A DNA stretch of 64,000 bases from positions 4,154,001-4,218,000 of the forward strand of contig CM055880.1 of NCBI GenBank assembly GCA_029582165.1, written 5' to 3'. The notes under the pieces were generated by a model that saw only the letters and a list, made by a program, of their open reading frames with translations, was not told the DNA's origin and made no database searches. Positions 48,056 to 59,000 of this stretch are shown here, piece after piece (within the stretch, counting starts at the first letter, position 1; each line of letters starts with the position of its first letter). Made by a program: the position numbers and the translations under genes. The DNA is from Portulaca oleracea (Eukaryota; Streptophyta; Magnoliopsida; Caryophyllales; Portulacaceae).

Positions 48056-51000
48056 TTTCTAGTGCCTCTTGGAGCTGTAGCATGGCATTGGCACACACCA
48101 CAAATAATCAAATGTCATAACAATAGTAGTAGTATTTTTCTTTCTTTTTTCTTTTTGTTTTGTGTTTGGGGGTTGTAATAAGAATTAAGAAATGAAAAAT
48201 ATGGTGCAGATAACACATACAGTGATATAGACGAATTGAGCATTGAAAAGGGCGTGGACAAACCAAGCTTCCCAAGAAGAATTATGTCAATACGGAAATG
48301 GGAGCAATTGTTTAAGCCTAGGCAAGATGAGTCGGGATGAGGCATCAGTTGGGCTGCCCAGCTAGAAGAGCGGCTCGGTCTGTAGTGTTGTCATCCCATT
48401 TTCACGGTGCAGGTTGCTCTCATTTTGCTTGCATGGCCCTTATGGGTTGGACCACTCACGTGAGGCTTTTTTGTCCGCTGACACTAAGGCCCATAAAGGT
48501 CCATTTACAGGCTAGGGGATTCCGAAAATACCGGGTCCCCACCCACACAAGCAAATTGTTGATAAATCTCCAAAATGGCATTTTCTTTTGACCCAATTTT
48601 ATTTTTCTCCTTATCATTCAGGAAAGACAAGAAAATTTTCAGGTAGCAAACATTATCCAAAATTTCCCTTAGATTCAAACTGGAGGTCGGGTTGGAAGAG
48701 ACCCTAGCTTCACTTCGCGGTGAGAATGCATTTTCTATGGAAGCTACCGATTGCGTTCTTTTTAACCCAGTCAAATTATTAATACATGAACTAGAAAAGT
48801 AGGAATTCTTGCCCTAAAATTATTATAATTACAAGGTTTCACCAGTATTCTAAAATAAAAAGATATTGTATAACATATAAAATTTTCATGTGACACCACT
48901 TTATGAAAGTCTGTATCTATATCCATAAATAATTAACTGTATTTTAAAAAAATAAAATAAAAATTAAAAATAAGAACTGAAGCTGTGAGAATTGACTTAA
49001 ATCTGTCAAAGGAAGGAGACACTCCTCTTTAGACTCTACTCTATTGTTGAAAGCAGAGTTGGGCTTTGCCCAATTCAGTAACAGCAAACCCCAGTTCCTT
49101 GTCATATGGGGTCTAGGCCCATTTTTTGGGTGTATAATTTTAAACCTGTTCAAAGGTCGGGCCGGGGCGGTCACAAGTCGGGTCAGAAGTTTTTGACCCG
49201 TCGGCCCGAGCCTGACCTTCGGGCTACATATCTTCGGCCCGATCCCTGACCCTACAGGCCACAGGCCGGGTTAACGGGCTGACAAATATATAAAATGGAT
49301 TTTTTAATTTAAAAAACTGAAAATTTTACACATTTTATTTATGTGTTTAGTTGGGTCGTTGGGCCGGGTCGGGTCCGGTCACAAAAACTAAAACTTAATC
49401 TAAGATTTTCTTTGAAAAATTTTGTATTTAGCGGGCCGTCGGGCCGGGCCTTTTTTAAGCATTGGCACTCCCTATCCCCGTTCGTTGTAAGGCTTGCCGG
49501 GCCTTTTTTAAGCATTGACACTCCCTATTCCCATTTGTTGTAAGGCTTGCCGGATTAGTATTCCTTTAATATACGAGTCAGATGGGTTGAATTTTGTCTT
49601 GGGGGTTCTTTCAAAGGTGGCTATTTTGCGGGTTTCATGTTCTATTATGTTTGGTGTTGTTTTCTATCTTGCTATCTTTTTGTGATAAGAGCAAGCTGAG
49701 AGGTCCAATGAAGAAGGAGCATATATAACAAGATGTTGTTCTCTGAAACTTATGACAGATTGACGACAGAAATTACAAATAGTATGAGATGGAATTTATT
49801 CGATTATGATATGATAGAACCACCTACATACATTTGTTTTGTGTACGTAGGATACTCATCCCTTAACCTTAAGGATAAACCCTAACTGTATTTTTCTTTT
49901 TCTTTTTCTTTTTGTTTTCGCCATGCATAAATTAACCAGCCTGGATTCTCTTGCCTCCTGTCTCCTGCGAACACCATGCAAATGTGAATAATATGATCGT
50001 ATAAATTCTCATGAATTCCCTTTTTTATTTCCTTCTTTATAGGGTATTTTTGTATGTATGAGTATATGTCCATTATAAAGTTACCTTATGAATATATGCA
50101 TTATACTTTATCCCAAAATCATTTCACTATCATACATGGATACACATACATCTGTCAATTCAGGCGGGCGGGTAGGTTACATGTTAATTGTATATTGGGT
50201 TCGGATAAATACAGATCGAGTGTATTTCGGGTTCAAGTAAATATGGAAGGTATATTTGGATTTGGATCAACCCAACGGGTAACAACTGCGATATTTTTCC
50301 CTTTTTTCTTTTAAAAAAAATTGTCTTTAAATACTACTTTTTGTAGAATATACATAATAAAATACAGTTATTTGGATTTTCCATATTAAATATCGTGTTT
50401 CTCTTTAGAGGCATTGCTAAGTTAAAAATTGTCTTACTACGAGTCTATGACCATCTCAAAATAATTCATGTCTCCCATGGATGCCATTGCTCTAAACATT
50501 TAAACTTTCAAAGATTGATATCCCTTTAAAAGCAATCAACTTAGGTATCATCTTCACTAATGCAAATCCTAAATCCAAAATGGGAAAAGTAAATTTCAAG
50601 CAAATAAATAAAAGCTGCTCTATCTTCAATTTGGGTTATAATCACCCACTTTTACCAAAGACAATCTAAATATATCCATTCTCCTTATTCAACCGTACTT
50701 TTCAACTTACATAAACTTCTACAAATTTATTGTACTCAATCTTACCTTATTCTTCTTCTAAAAAGCATACCATACAACCCCTTACCCCGTAAATAGTTAA
50801 CACTATCCTACCACTTATAAACAAAAATGATACCAGTCACCTTGAGTACATTTTTTAGTGTTTTACCCTATTGTTAAAACTATATTATAATATATTAAAT
50901 TAAAATAAAACGTTATGATCAAATTATATAATTATAATATCACGCATAAATTTCACAAAATTATATCTTTATCCTTTATTTTATAAAATATTGCACTATT

Positions 51001-51060
51001 TTGGGAGGAACTTTTTTTTTTAAAGGGTAATTGGGAGGAATTGAACTCAACAATAATCAA
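48056..51060. other. Intergenic between methyltransferase and MIR169
   Basis: No coding exon supported. It includes a 57-bp tandem pair at about 49443-49556 (unit with CGGGCCTTTTTTAAGCATTG and CACTCCCTAT). A degenerate GC-rich repeat tract with GGTCGGGCCGGG and GGGCCGGGTCGGG lies at about 49155-49375. It also contains the promoter of the methyltransferase gene (just above 48055), without a clear TATA box. Confidence 0.5.
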
Positions 51061-51099
51061 ACATCAACAGCTTATTTTGTGGCATAAATCTCTCTAACT

Positions 51100-51109
51100 G
51101 ATATATATA
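51100..51109 (+). promoter_or_regulatory. Probable TATA box of MIR169
   Basis: GATATATATAG lies about 30 bp upstream of a CTTCAATTCAATCCTCACTT stretch, a typical plant start region, and about 200 bp before the mature miRNA. A GT/GA microsatellite (51168-51236) falls in the putative leader. Confidence 0.5.
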
Positions 51110-51166
51110 GCCACTCACTTCAATTCAATCCTCACTTCACAAACAACCCTTTCAAATACCCCAAAA

Positions 51167-51167
<1 letters not shown>

Positions 51168-51236
<69 letters not shown>
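51168..51236. repeat. Compound (GT)n(GA)n microsatellite
   Basis: About nine GT units followed by about 26 GA units, in the putative leader of the MIR169 transcript. Confidence 0.95.
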
Positions 51237-51239
<3 letters not shown>

Positions 51240-51260
51240 GGTATATCAAATACAAATGTG

Positions 51261-51600
51261 CATGCATCATCAAAGGTCTAACATGTATGTGCAAGGTGAA
51301 GTTGGTGTAGCCAAGGATGACTTGCCGGCAGTGACTGATCTAGATCTTCTGATCAGGGATGACCAATACACTATGATATACAAATTATATTGAATGTCTT
51401 TTTCGTGTTACCGGTGTTCATGGCCATCCTTGACTTAGCCTCAGATCAACCGGTGCTTGCCTGTTTATTGTCTCTCACTTTCTCTCACAATGGGAATTGA
51501 ATATAATTGAAGAAGAGCTAGAGATGTTGTGACCCTGGCAAGTTGTCCTTGGCTACAAAAATGAGCTTGTATCTAACATGTTAGATCCATGATGAGAATT
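51261..51600 (+). ncRNA. MIR169: MIR169 precursor
   Basis: The 21-nt stretch at 51308-51328 begins TAGCCAAGGATGAC and matches plant miR169, which targets NF-YA transcription-factor mRNAs. The opposite arm has the star GGCAAGTTGTCCTTGGCTAC at 51537-51556; nearly every base pairs with the mature strand, with two G-U wobbles in the middle. The stem continues below (TCTAACATGT at 51277-51286 against ACATGTTAGA at 51576-51585) and above (ATCTAGATCTTCT against AGAAGAGCTAGAGAT; AATTATATTGAAT against ATTGAATATAATT). This leaves a loop of about 95 nt and a foldback of roughly 340 nt. Which numbered family member this is cannot be told. The mature sequence ends CCGG like the b/c type but begins with T. 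Confidence 0.92.
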
Positions 51601-52106
51601 ATTCATCACCCAATACCTGTCACCAAGCTAGGTAAATCTCTATCTACTGTACTCATCAGCTAATTGCTTCTAATGCATGTATTACTACTAATTAACATTT
51701 CTTTTTTCTACTTGAAACACTCTTCCCCTTAAAAACAAATCATCAAATGTACATGATAGTGCATTTAAGAGATAATTATATACATACTGCTATCTCATCA
51801 ATTTTTTTTTTTTGGCCATGAAATAATAGTAGATCAGTAGGTGTTTAGGAATTTATTTTTTGGAAGTTCGCCAGAGGAGATACTGAATTTATTGTGTGCA
51901 AGACGAATAATCCCTGAAAGTCTAATTAATCTAGTTGAAATTTTCATATTTAACATTAGAAGCTAGCTTAATCTAGACTCCGTCAATATATATTATTCAC
52001 ACCCAAAACAACATATCTAGTTAAAGTATTTATGTATATTTTCACTTGTCTTTTATAAATATATTTTTATGGAACAATTTCAACTAAAAGTTGAAGTTTA
52101 TAATTG

Positions 52107-52379
52107 TGTTAGAGTATAAAAACCATTCATGGGGCTTCAACCATTAGTTTAAGCTTTTGATTGAGTTGGTTTCACATGGTATCTAAGTCAGACCTGAACA
52201 AGAGGTCTCAGATTCGAATCTCAGCACCCCCATATTCATTTGCGCAAGATGAATGGGACTTTTGCAGCATCCACACTTCAAGCCCAAAGGACATTCGCAT
52301 GAGAGGGCATGTTAGAGTATAAAAATTATTCCTGTGACTTCAACCATTAACTTAAGCTTTTGGTTGAGTTGGTTCCACA
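52107..52379 (+). mobile_element. Very small TRIM, 70-bp LTRs
   Basis: 273 bp. LTRs at 52107-52176 and 52310-52379 both start TGTTAGAGTATAAAAA and end with GTTGAGTTGGTT.CACA. Directly after the first LTR is TGGTATCTAAGTCAGACC, a degenerate initiator-tRNA-Met primer site. Before the second LTR is a purine stretch GCATGAGAGGGCA. The flanks AATTG (52102-52106) and AGTTG (52380-52384) agree at four of five bases. No coding capacity. Confidence 0.85.
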
Positions 52380-52814
52380 AGTTGAAAAATCAATAATGGT
52401 TTTGCATACACGCCTATTCTTTCTTTCTCGAATCGACCTGGGGCGCATGGGATCTGGGTCTGCAATCTGTTGAAATTAAGAGAAATTGGCAAGTTCATGC
52501 ATAGTATAACTATAGAAATTAAACAAATTTTGTTGTCACATTGCTCTAATATTGCATTGTGTTCAACAATATTTGATGGCAGTTTGATCCAATTAAAGTT
52601 TGATCCAAAGTTGGGACATTCAAAATCGAAAATTCAATAATTAATTAAGAATGAGAAAAATATGCATAGTCCAAAGTTTTACAAATATATATAATTACAA
52701 ATTACAATATTGGTCCTCTGCATTAATTACATCCTGAGCATAAAAAAAAATGCAAAACTGATCGAGAGAGTAGTTTTTTTTGTTTCAAGACTTTGGAGTA
52801 GTAGATGGATCAAC
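52380..52814. other. Intergenic, 3' flank of the PsbQ-like gene
   Basis: AT-rich, no further features seen. It lies immediately downstream of the PsbQ-like stop codon and likely carries its 3' UTR. Confidence 0.4.
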
Positions 52815-54244
52815 TTATGCAAGGCATGCAACAAGATTGTCGATTGATTTCAAGGTCTTCTCGTAGAATAGATGTGACTCGTACACTTTTGGTGTCCGAA
52901 CGTAGTAATCAAGCTGAAAAATACACAACAAATACCCAATATTAGTCACTCTATTATACATATGTAGACAAATTAAGGGGTAGGATATTGACTAAGCACG
53001 AGTGTATTCTTTTCAACTTATTGTTTCAAAACATAAGTTGTATTCGGTATTAGCGTTTGAGTAATATTTAGCATTTTGATTAATTCAAAGTTTTAATTGG
53101 ACAAATACTAATTAGTGTTCAATAAATTAGGGATGTAAGTAACGGTTAACATTTCAAGTATTGTTTTCTAAAATATTAATAAAAAATAATGTTGTGATTC
53201 ATAATTTTTGGTAAAAAATATACCTTTTAAACATTTTATCTTTGGGATTACTCATACCTTTTCATGTCAATTCACATAAATTAATCACCTAACTCAACTA
53301 CTAATTAAGTTTTCTAAACAAAATTTCCATTTGAATAACTATCTGTTATCTGTTACATTGACCGCTAGTTGTTTGCTACATTAACAGCTATCCATAATCT
53401 GAATGGTTAATTTTGCCAAACAGGACCTATTCTAAATTTATTTGTCAAATTTGTTATGAACTTACACATGACACAGACTATGAACTTGTCAATGAGGTCT
53501 CACCCTAGTGGTTGAGATTGCCAAAAAAAGAAACAACCTATTCTAAACAGAATAATGAAGCTCAAGCTTTTTGGGTGGTTTCATTGCTATTTGTAGCTGT
53601 CTTTTTTAGTTTTCTTATCAATTTCTTCCGGCTGTTGTAGTTTATTTTTAGTTTTGTTCATGCTATTTTTACTATGTTACGGATATTTTGTATCATCTTT
53701 GATGTTTTGTTACCTTTCTAGGCTCCCAACTATCAAAAAAAAAAAAGTACAAAATTACCTCAGCCATATTATCAACCAACTCATTGGCAGCACTGACATA
53801 CTCCTTCTTACGTCCCTCCGGAACAACAGCCAAAGCAGCCTGCATATCCTGCTTCAAATAAGCCTGTTTCAACCTAATGTAAAAAATAACATACCTCCAA
53901 GCCATGGTGTCCAACATATGCCTCAACCCATGGAGCCCCTCGGCCGTGTTCCGGATCCTAGCCACCGAGTCCTCCGGTGACAACCCGGGCTCGAAGAAGT
54001 GCTCCCACAGGAACGCCCGCGTCCCCCATTTGAACTCCTCGGCTTGAGCCTTCTTTACAGGTAATAACGCAGCCCCTGCTATTGACCCTCCTCCGAGCAA
54101 TGTGGAGAGAAGGAAGTTCCGGCGGGTTGGGGATGACGGGTTGTCGGGCGGGCGGGTTGTTTGGGCCCGGACCGAGGGGCGGCCCACCGGGGTTTTGAGC
54201 TTGGTTTGGAGGAGGCTGATTGTGGGGTTGAGAATGGTGGCCAT
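52815..54244 (-). CDS. PsbQ-like thylakoid-lumen protein (PnsL2/PnsL3 type), 194 aa
   Basis: Two exons: 53759-54244 and 52815-52913, joined in phase at GAG/CTT; 585 nt including TAA. Residues 1-40 are a Ser/Thr/Pro/Arg-rich transit peptide. Then comes a twin-arginine lumen signal (RRNFLLS, 41-47), a hydrophobic core GGGSIAGAALLP and an AQA cleavage site (66-68). The mature part is a PsbQ four-helix domain with TRAFLWEHFFEPGLSP, WRYVIFYIRLKQAYLKQ, AANELVDNMAE and, in exon 2, DYYVRTPKVYESHLFYEKTL. Known relatives (PQL proteins) are lumenal subunits of the chloroplast NDH complex needed for cyclic electron flow, not of photosystem II. Choice between PnsL2 and PnsL3 is not certain from sequence alone. 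Confidence 0.93.
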
Positions 54245-55039
54245 GGTTTAATTTGGTGGATAATATGTGTTCGTATGTGATATGAATGATGATATGTGTG
54301 CATGAGTTTTTTTGGTGGGGTGGGTTTGGATAAGGGCAGTTTGGGCAGGGGGTTTCAGCTGACCGTGGGTGGGATTTGGTCCTTGTGTTTTTTGCTGACG
54401 TGGCACGTGATATCTAACCATGGTTTGGGTTTTGGGCTTGGTTCTTTTCGTCTTGGGCCTGTGTCCTATTGAAATTGGGCCGTGGAGGGTTTTTGGCCCG
54501 TGCTATGCATGGGCGTCTCTCTATTTAGGTCAGCTTGCTTTAGGTCAGTCAGTTTTAGTAGAACTTTGTAATACATAATCATGCATGATACACAATAGTT
54601 ATACTGTTGAGGCAAGATAAAAGTATTGGACTATTACGTATGGATTAATAGGTGCATATGTTAATATCATTATATGTTTAGCGCATGTTTGGTGAGAATT
54701 CTGAAGTGAAATGAGTATAAAATTATAAATGTAGGGGTAGTGTGTGGGATTAGAATTCTAAACTCAAGTTGTTTAGTTCGTAACTGGAATGGAATCAAAT
54801 TGTTTTCTCAAATGATTTATTTTTAGGATATATTTGAAAGAATCGGTTCCTTTACAAGCAGTTGTATCTGTGGAGTTATCCAGGCTGGCTTCATCATACC
54901 CCGAGTTAACCTTACACAAGGAGTGGTGGACTGGTAGTGGTGGTGGTGTTTTAATTTCTTTTCTTTAGGAAAATTATTATACAAAACAAAAAATATATTA
55001 TGTGTGGAAATATGGAATCAATAAGCTAATATTTGTTGA
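54245..55039. other. Upstream region of the PsbQ-like gene
   Basis: Contains the gene's promoter on the minus strand (no obvious TATA). No gene seen. Confidence 0.4.
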
Positions 55040-55230
55040 TCACCTCTTGCTCGAATGGGAAGAAGTCCTCCTCTTATTCCTTACCTCCAAGGTTTAAATC
55101 CCGATGGGCATTCTCCCATATTATTTTGGAGAATGTTGTGGGTAGGAGAGATGCCTAACTTTGGGCTATTGATGTCCTTGTTCCCCGTCCGCTGTAGGCC
55201 TGTGGGTTATTCCCCTGAGATAGGGGTCTG
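55040..55230. mobile_element. Possible SINE, relative of 1866-2180
   Basis: CTCCAAGGTTTAAATCCCGATG resembles a degenerate tRNA B box, followed by GGAGAATGTTGTGGGTAGGAGAG, which aligns with ATGTTGAAGGTAGGAGTGAGA in the 1866-2180 segment. It is followed by a (TA)n array at 55247-55294. Evidence is similarity between two copies and box-like motifs only. Confidence 0.35.
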
Positions 55231-55243
55231 ATGGGTTGAACTG

Positions 55244-55246
<3 letters not shown>

Positions 55247-55294
<48 letters not shown>
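55247..55294. repeat. (TA)n microsatellite
   Basis: About 24 TA units. Confidence 0.95.
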
Positions 55295-55300
<6 letters not shown>

Positions 55301-56018
55301 AATAAGCCAGTACATTGTTTGGGACTTGTGTTGGTTTAATTTTAAGTCAATTCATTCAATTTTTATGATTTTAGGGAAATGTTTGATTTAGGTTGAAAGT
55401 CGATCTTTTAGTCATGACCTAATTTAAGTGAATCATGTTGATTTAAACTAAATTTTTATGTCTATTGTTAAACACACCTTGAGTTAATCTAATCAAATAT
55501 TATATGAAAAGAGAAATGGTTAAAATTTTTTGGTCAGATCAAGTTTAAGGTCCAAGAAAACTCAAGTTTCTCTCTTTTAAATTATTTGATCAAATTTAAA
55601 ACTAAAATACTACCCTTTTCCATGCCTCAAGTTGCATATAATTCAAAATTTTCAAATTGCATAATAATATAAATCAAGTGGACAATTTGTAAGGGTGAGG
55701 AAAATTATTTTAAACAAAAATCTTGATAAAGTTAATTTCTAATCAATGGTGTGAATTGACTAAAGCATAATTAAATTGAAAGCAACATGAAAACATATAT
55801 GACAACCTAGGCTTGATTTGACAAGATGAAAAACAAGGACACAAACATTTAGTGTCATACACAATTACACATATATAGCTCCCATAGATAAAATCATACA
55901 TGATGTGGGTAGTTTAGCTAATTTTCACCACACCTTATAACTAGGAAAACATGTGTATGACATATGGAGTTGCAAATTGATTGATGAATGATGATACATC
56001 ATCATACATGGATGTTAA

Positions 56019-59000
56019 TCAACAACATCTAGAGATGGTAACCTTCAACCCATGAGCCATAGATAGGATTGTCATCATCCTATATTTGACTTGGTGTCCT
56101 TCCACTAATTTGAACCTGTAAAATCTACATAGAATTGCTAATGTCATCTTCATCTGTAAATATGCCGAGTCCTTCCCTAGACATATTCTTGGTCCAGCCT
56201 GAAATATATAATAGTATCATATATTAGGTAATCTTGTATTAATTAATAATAGTGAGATTGAGACTACAGGATGGTATCTCATAGGTCTTTCTCATGCAAG
56301 TCAAGCACCATTACATATTGAAAAAAAAAATTCTTAATGCGTGTACGCTTTTAAGGACAGTTACTATTATGGAATATTATTTAGAATCTAGCTGACTTTC
56401 CTTAATCATATTTTCATCCACTGGTTTGTAACGCCGCTTTCCATTCTTGAAAAAGATAAGTTGACTAGTCAATCAAAATAGACCAAACAATTTCTTATTA
56501 AATTCTATTGTGCAATAGCACAAAATCCAACCTTACAAGTTACAAGCAAGTATCTACAGTATTCAAAGAGTACCCCAATGTAATCAAAATTTGTAATCAA
56601 CAAACAAACAATTAAACTCATCATCCTCACTTAATTTACTTAAATACTTAAAAGAGTTGTGCATTATTCAGTCCAAAATTGAATAAACCGAGAACTGAAC
56701 CGAACCAATTATATTCGATTCTTTTCAATTTGGACTTTAGCTCTTATTTAACTTTTTGTTTAGCTGGTCCAGTTCCGGTGAACAACCCTAATTGGGAAGT
56801 GCACTATTCGGTTCAAAGCCAAATGAACTTAACCAATTATATTTGATTCGATTTTTGGTTTGGACTAAAGGCCTTATTCAGTTTTCGATCTAACCAATTC
56901 GGTTCGGTTTCGAATCGATGAACACCCCTCCTGATGTACGATCTTACGATTTTATGCTCCAAAATCCTCGATGTGATTCTATTATCTACATTCTAATCCA
57001 CGATCCTACGTAGGTCAATTTCGATCTTAACTATCCTATGAATTTGAGTTAAGATTCTGATACTAACAACATTGGTTCAAACATGAAATGAAACATTATT
57101 AACATACAAATGATTGAGGTGATCATATATATACCTGAAAAGCAGTGAATTTGAAGGGGGAAGCATTTTGGAAGAACCCATCTTTGAGCCATCTTTGAGG
57201 GTTGAAAGAGGAGGCATCATGGCCCCAATTGTAGTCCATTCTACCCATTGAGTATGGCACATAAGTCACCATCCCTCCTGCTTTCACCTTTGTTCCATCT
57301 GGCAATATATCATCCTTCAATATCCCCTTTGGGTCCTATACTCAAATAAATTCAAAAAAAAAAATCATAAATTAATAATTTTTTTGATAAATAATATGCT
57401 TATCTTGTTTATGGCCATGTATTCCCCCATGCATGTCCCATCCAAAATTATGGCTAACCTTGTCATGTTTTATAACTAGATTAACTTCTTTTTGGGTGAT
57501 TGATAGATTGGATTTGATGGCAATAGAGCCAGTAGTGAAAATATCTAAGCAAAACCTTATCCAACTTTATTAATTTATTAGTACATGGTCTTTGGTTGAG
57601 ACATATGTGTATATGACACATGACCATAATCCAAAACTAATGGAGACACTTTAATTATTTTTACGACCGGTAATGTATATATTTTGATGAACAACATAAA
57701 AAAAGAAACTTTTCACGAGATAATGCTTTAATTAGAAATATACGATAGTTTGCTCTAGTGGTATCACATTTTAATATGTGGCTTCATTTAAGATTAAACA
57801 CTATCTTTGTCAGATAAAGTATTGTCCAATTGTCCATGAACCAACCTAATCAGATCGAGTCTTGAGGATTATAGTTAGTGACAAAAACTTTTCTGAATAA
57901 AAATAAGGTTATTACAAGTTGAGTTTGTCGTTTGATTCTAAAGTGTAGATTTGACACTCTTTGAGTTTGAATCATAATTTCTAACAGTACAAAATATTAA
58001 ACAACCCCATCAGTCATATTTCTATTCCTATTAATTAAGGATAAGGCTATTATTAACTAAGAAAATTTGTTTTCTTAAAGATTTTTCACTTTTAAAGAAT
58101 TTTCTCAAAAAAAATTGTGGAACTTTTGCAATTAGTCTTGTAGCAAACAATTATATTTGTTAAAGTAAGACTGTCTTCATCTGTATCTATCCATACGATG
58201 TGTATGCGAAACCTAAACGAAAAGTTGTTGTCATTAGTATTGTAAAGAAAAGAGTCGTGTGGTTTAAGCACGCAGTGTGCAGTGGAGGGTCCCGAGCTTG
58301 AGGCCTAGTTATCGCATCCATCACCCTTGGGTATAGCGTCTTGCTAGGGTCCGGTTTTGCATGTAACGTGTGTTTGTGGAGGGGTTTTTTGCTTTTTGGA
58401 CCCTGTATTTTGGGGTATTTACAATCTGGACCCTCATGTTTCAAAATTTACAATTTGGACCCTATACAATATGGACCCAAAAAGTTTAGCCCAATGTTAA
58501 GTTTGACTCCGGTGAAGACCAAAATCTTGTATAAACTGACCAATTTACCCTTATTTCATTTATTCATTTATTTTGAATTTCCTTTTGAAATTGACTAGAC
58601 TGAAAACTTCAATTTCACAGCCCATACGCATATCCCACCCTTAGTGACTATTCAACTCCAAACTCCCAGAAAACCGAATAAATGAAGGGTAAATTTGAAA
58701 GTTCAGAAATAATTAGGGGGCAACTTTGGAAGGAAAAATCAGTCAAACTACAATAAAGGCCTCTTTTGGTCGGACCCCTCTAATTATGTCCAAATTGTTG
58801 CCGGAAACAAAGTATAGGGTCCAAATTGTAAACTTTGAAACATGAGGATCCAGATTGTAAATAACCCCAAAATACAGGGTCCAAAAAGCAAAAAACCCGC
58901 GGTGCACGTTACCAGGGTTTACCATTCGCGCAAAGGAACGAGTTCCAATATCAAAACGAAAACAGGAGACAAAAGAACTTACCTGGGGAACAGCAGGATA

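Noticed and set aside
52200..52225. B-box-like TTCGAATCTCAGC suggesting a tRNA gene
   Set aside because: It has no matching A box or cloverleaf and is inside the small TRIM, next to its primer site.
58743..58982. Open frame continuing the P450 exon 4 into the intron
   Set aside because: After VPQ there is a consensus donor GTAAGT and the continuation translates the foldback MITE.
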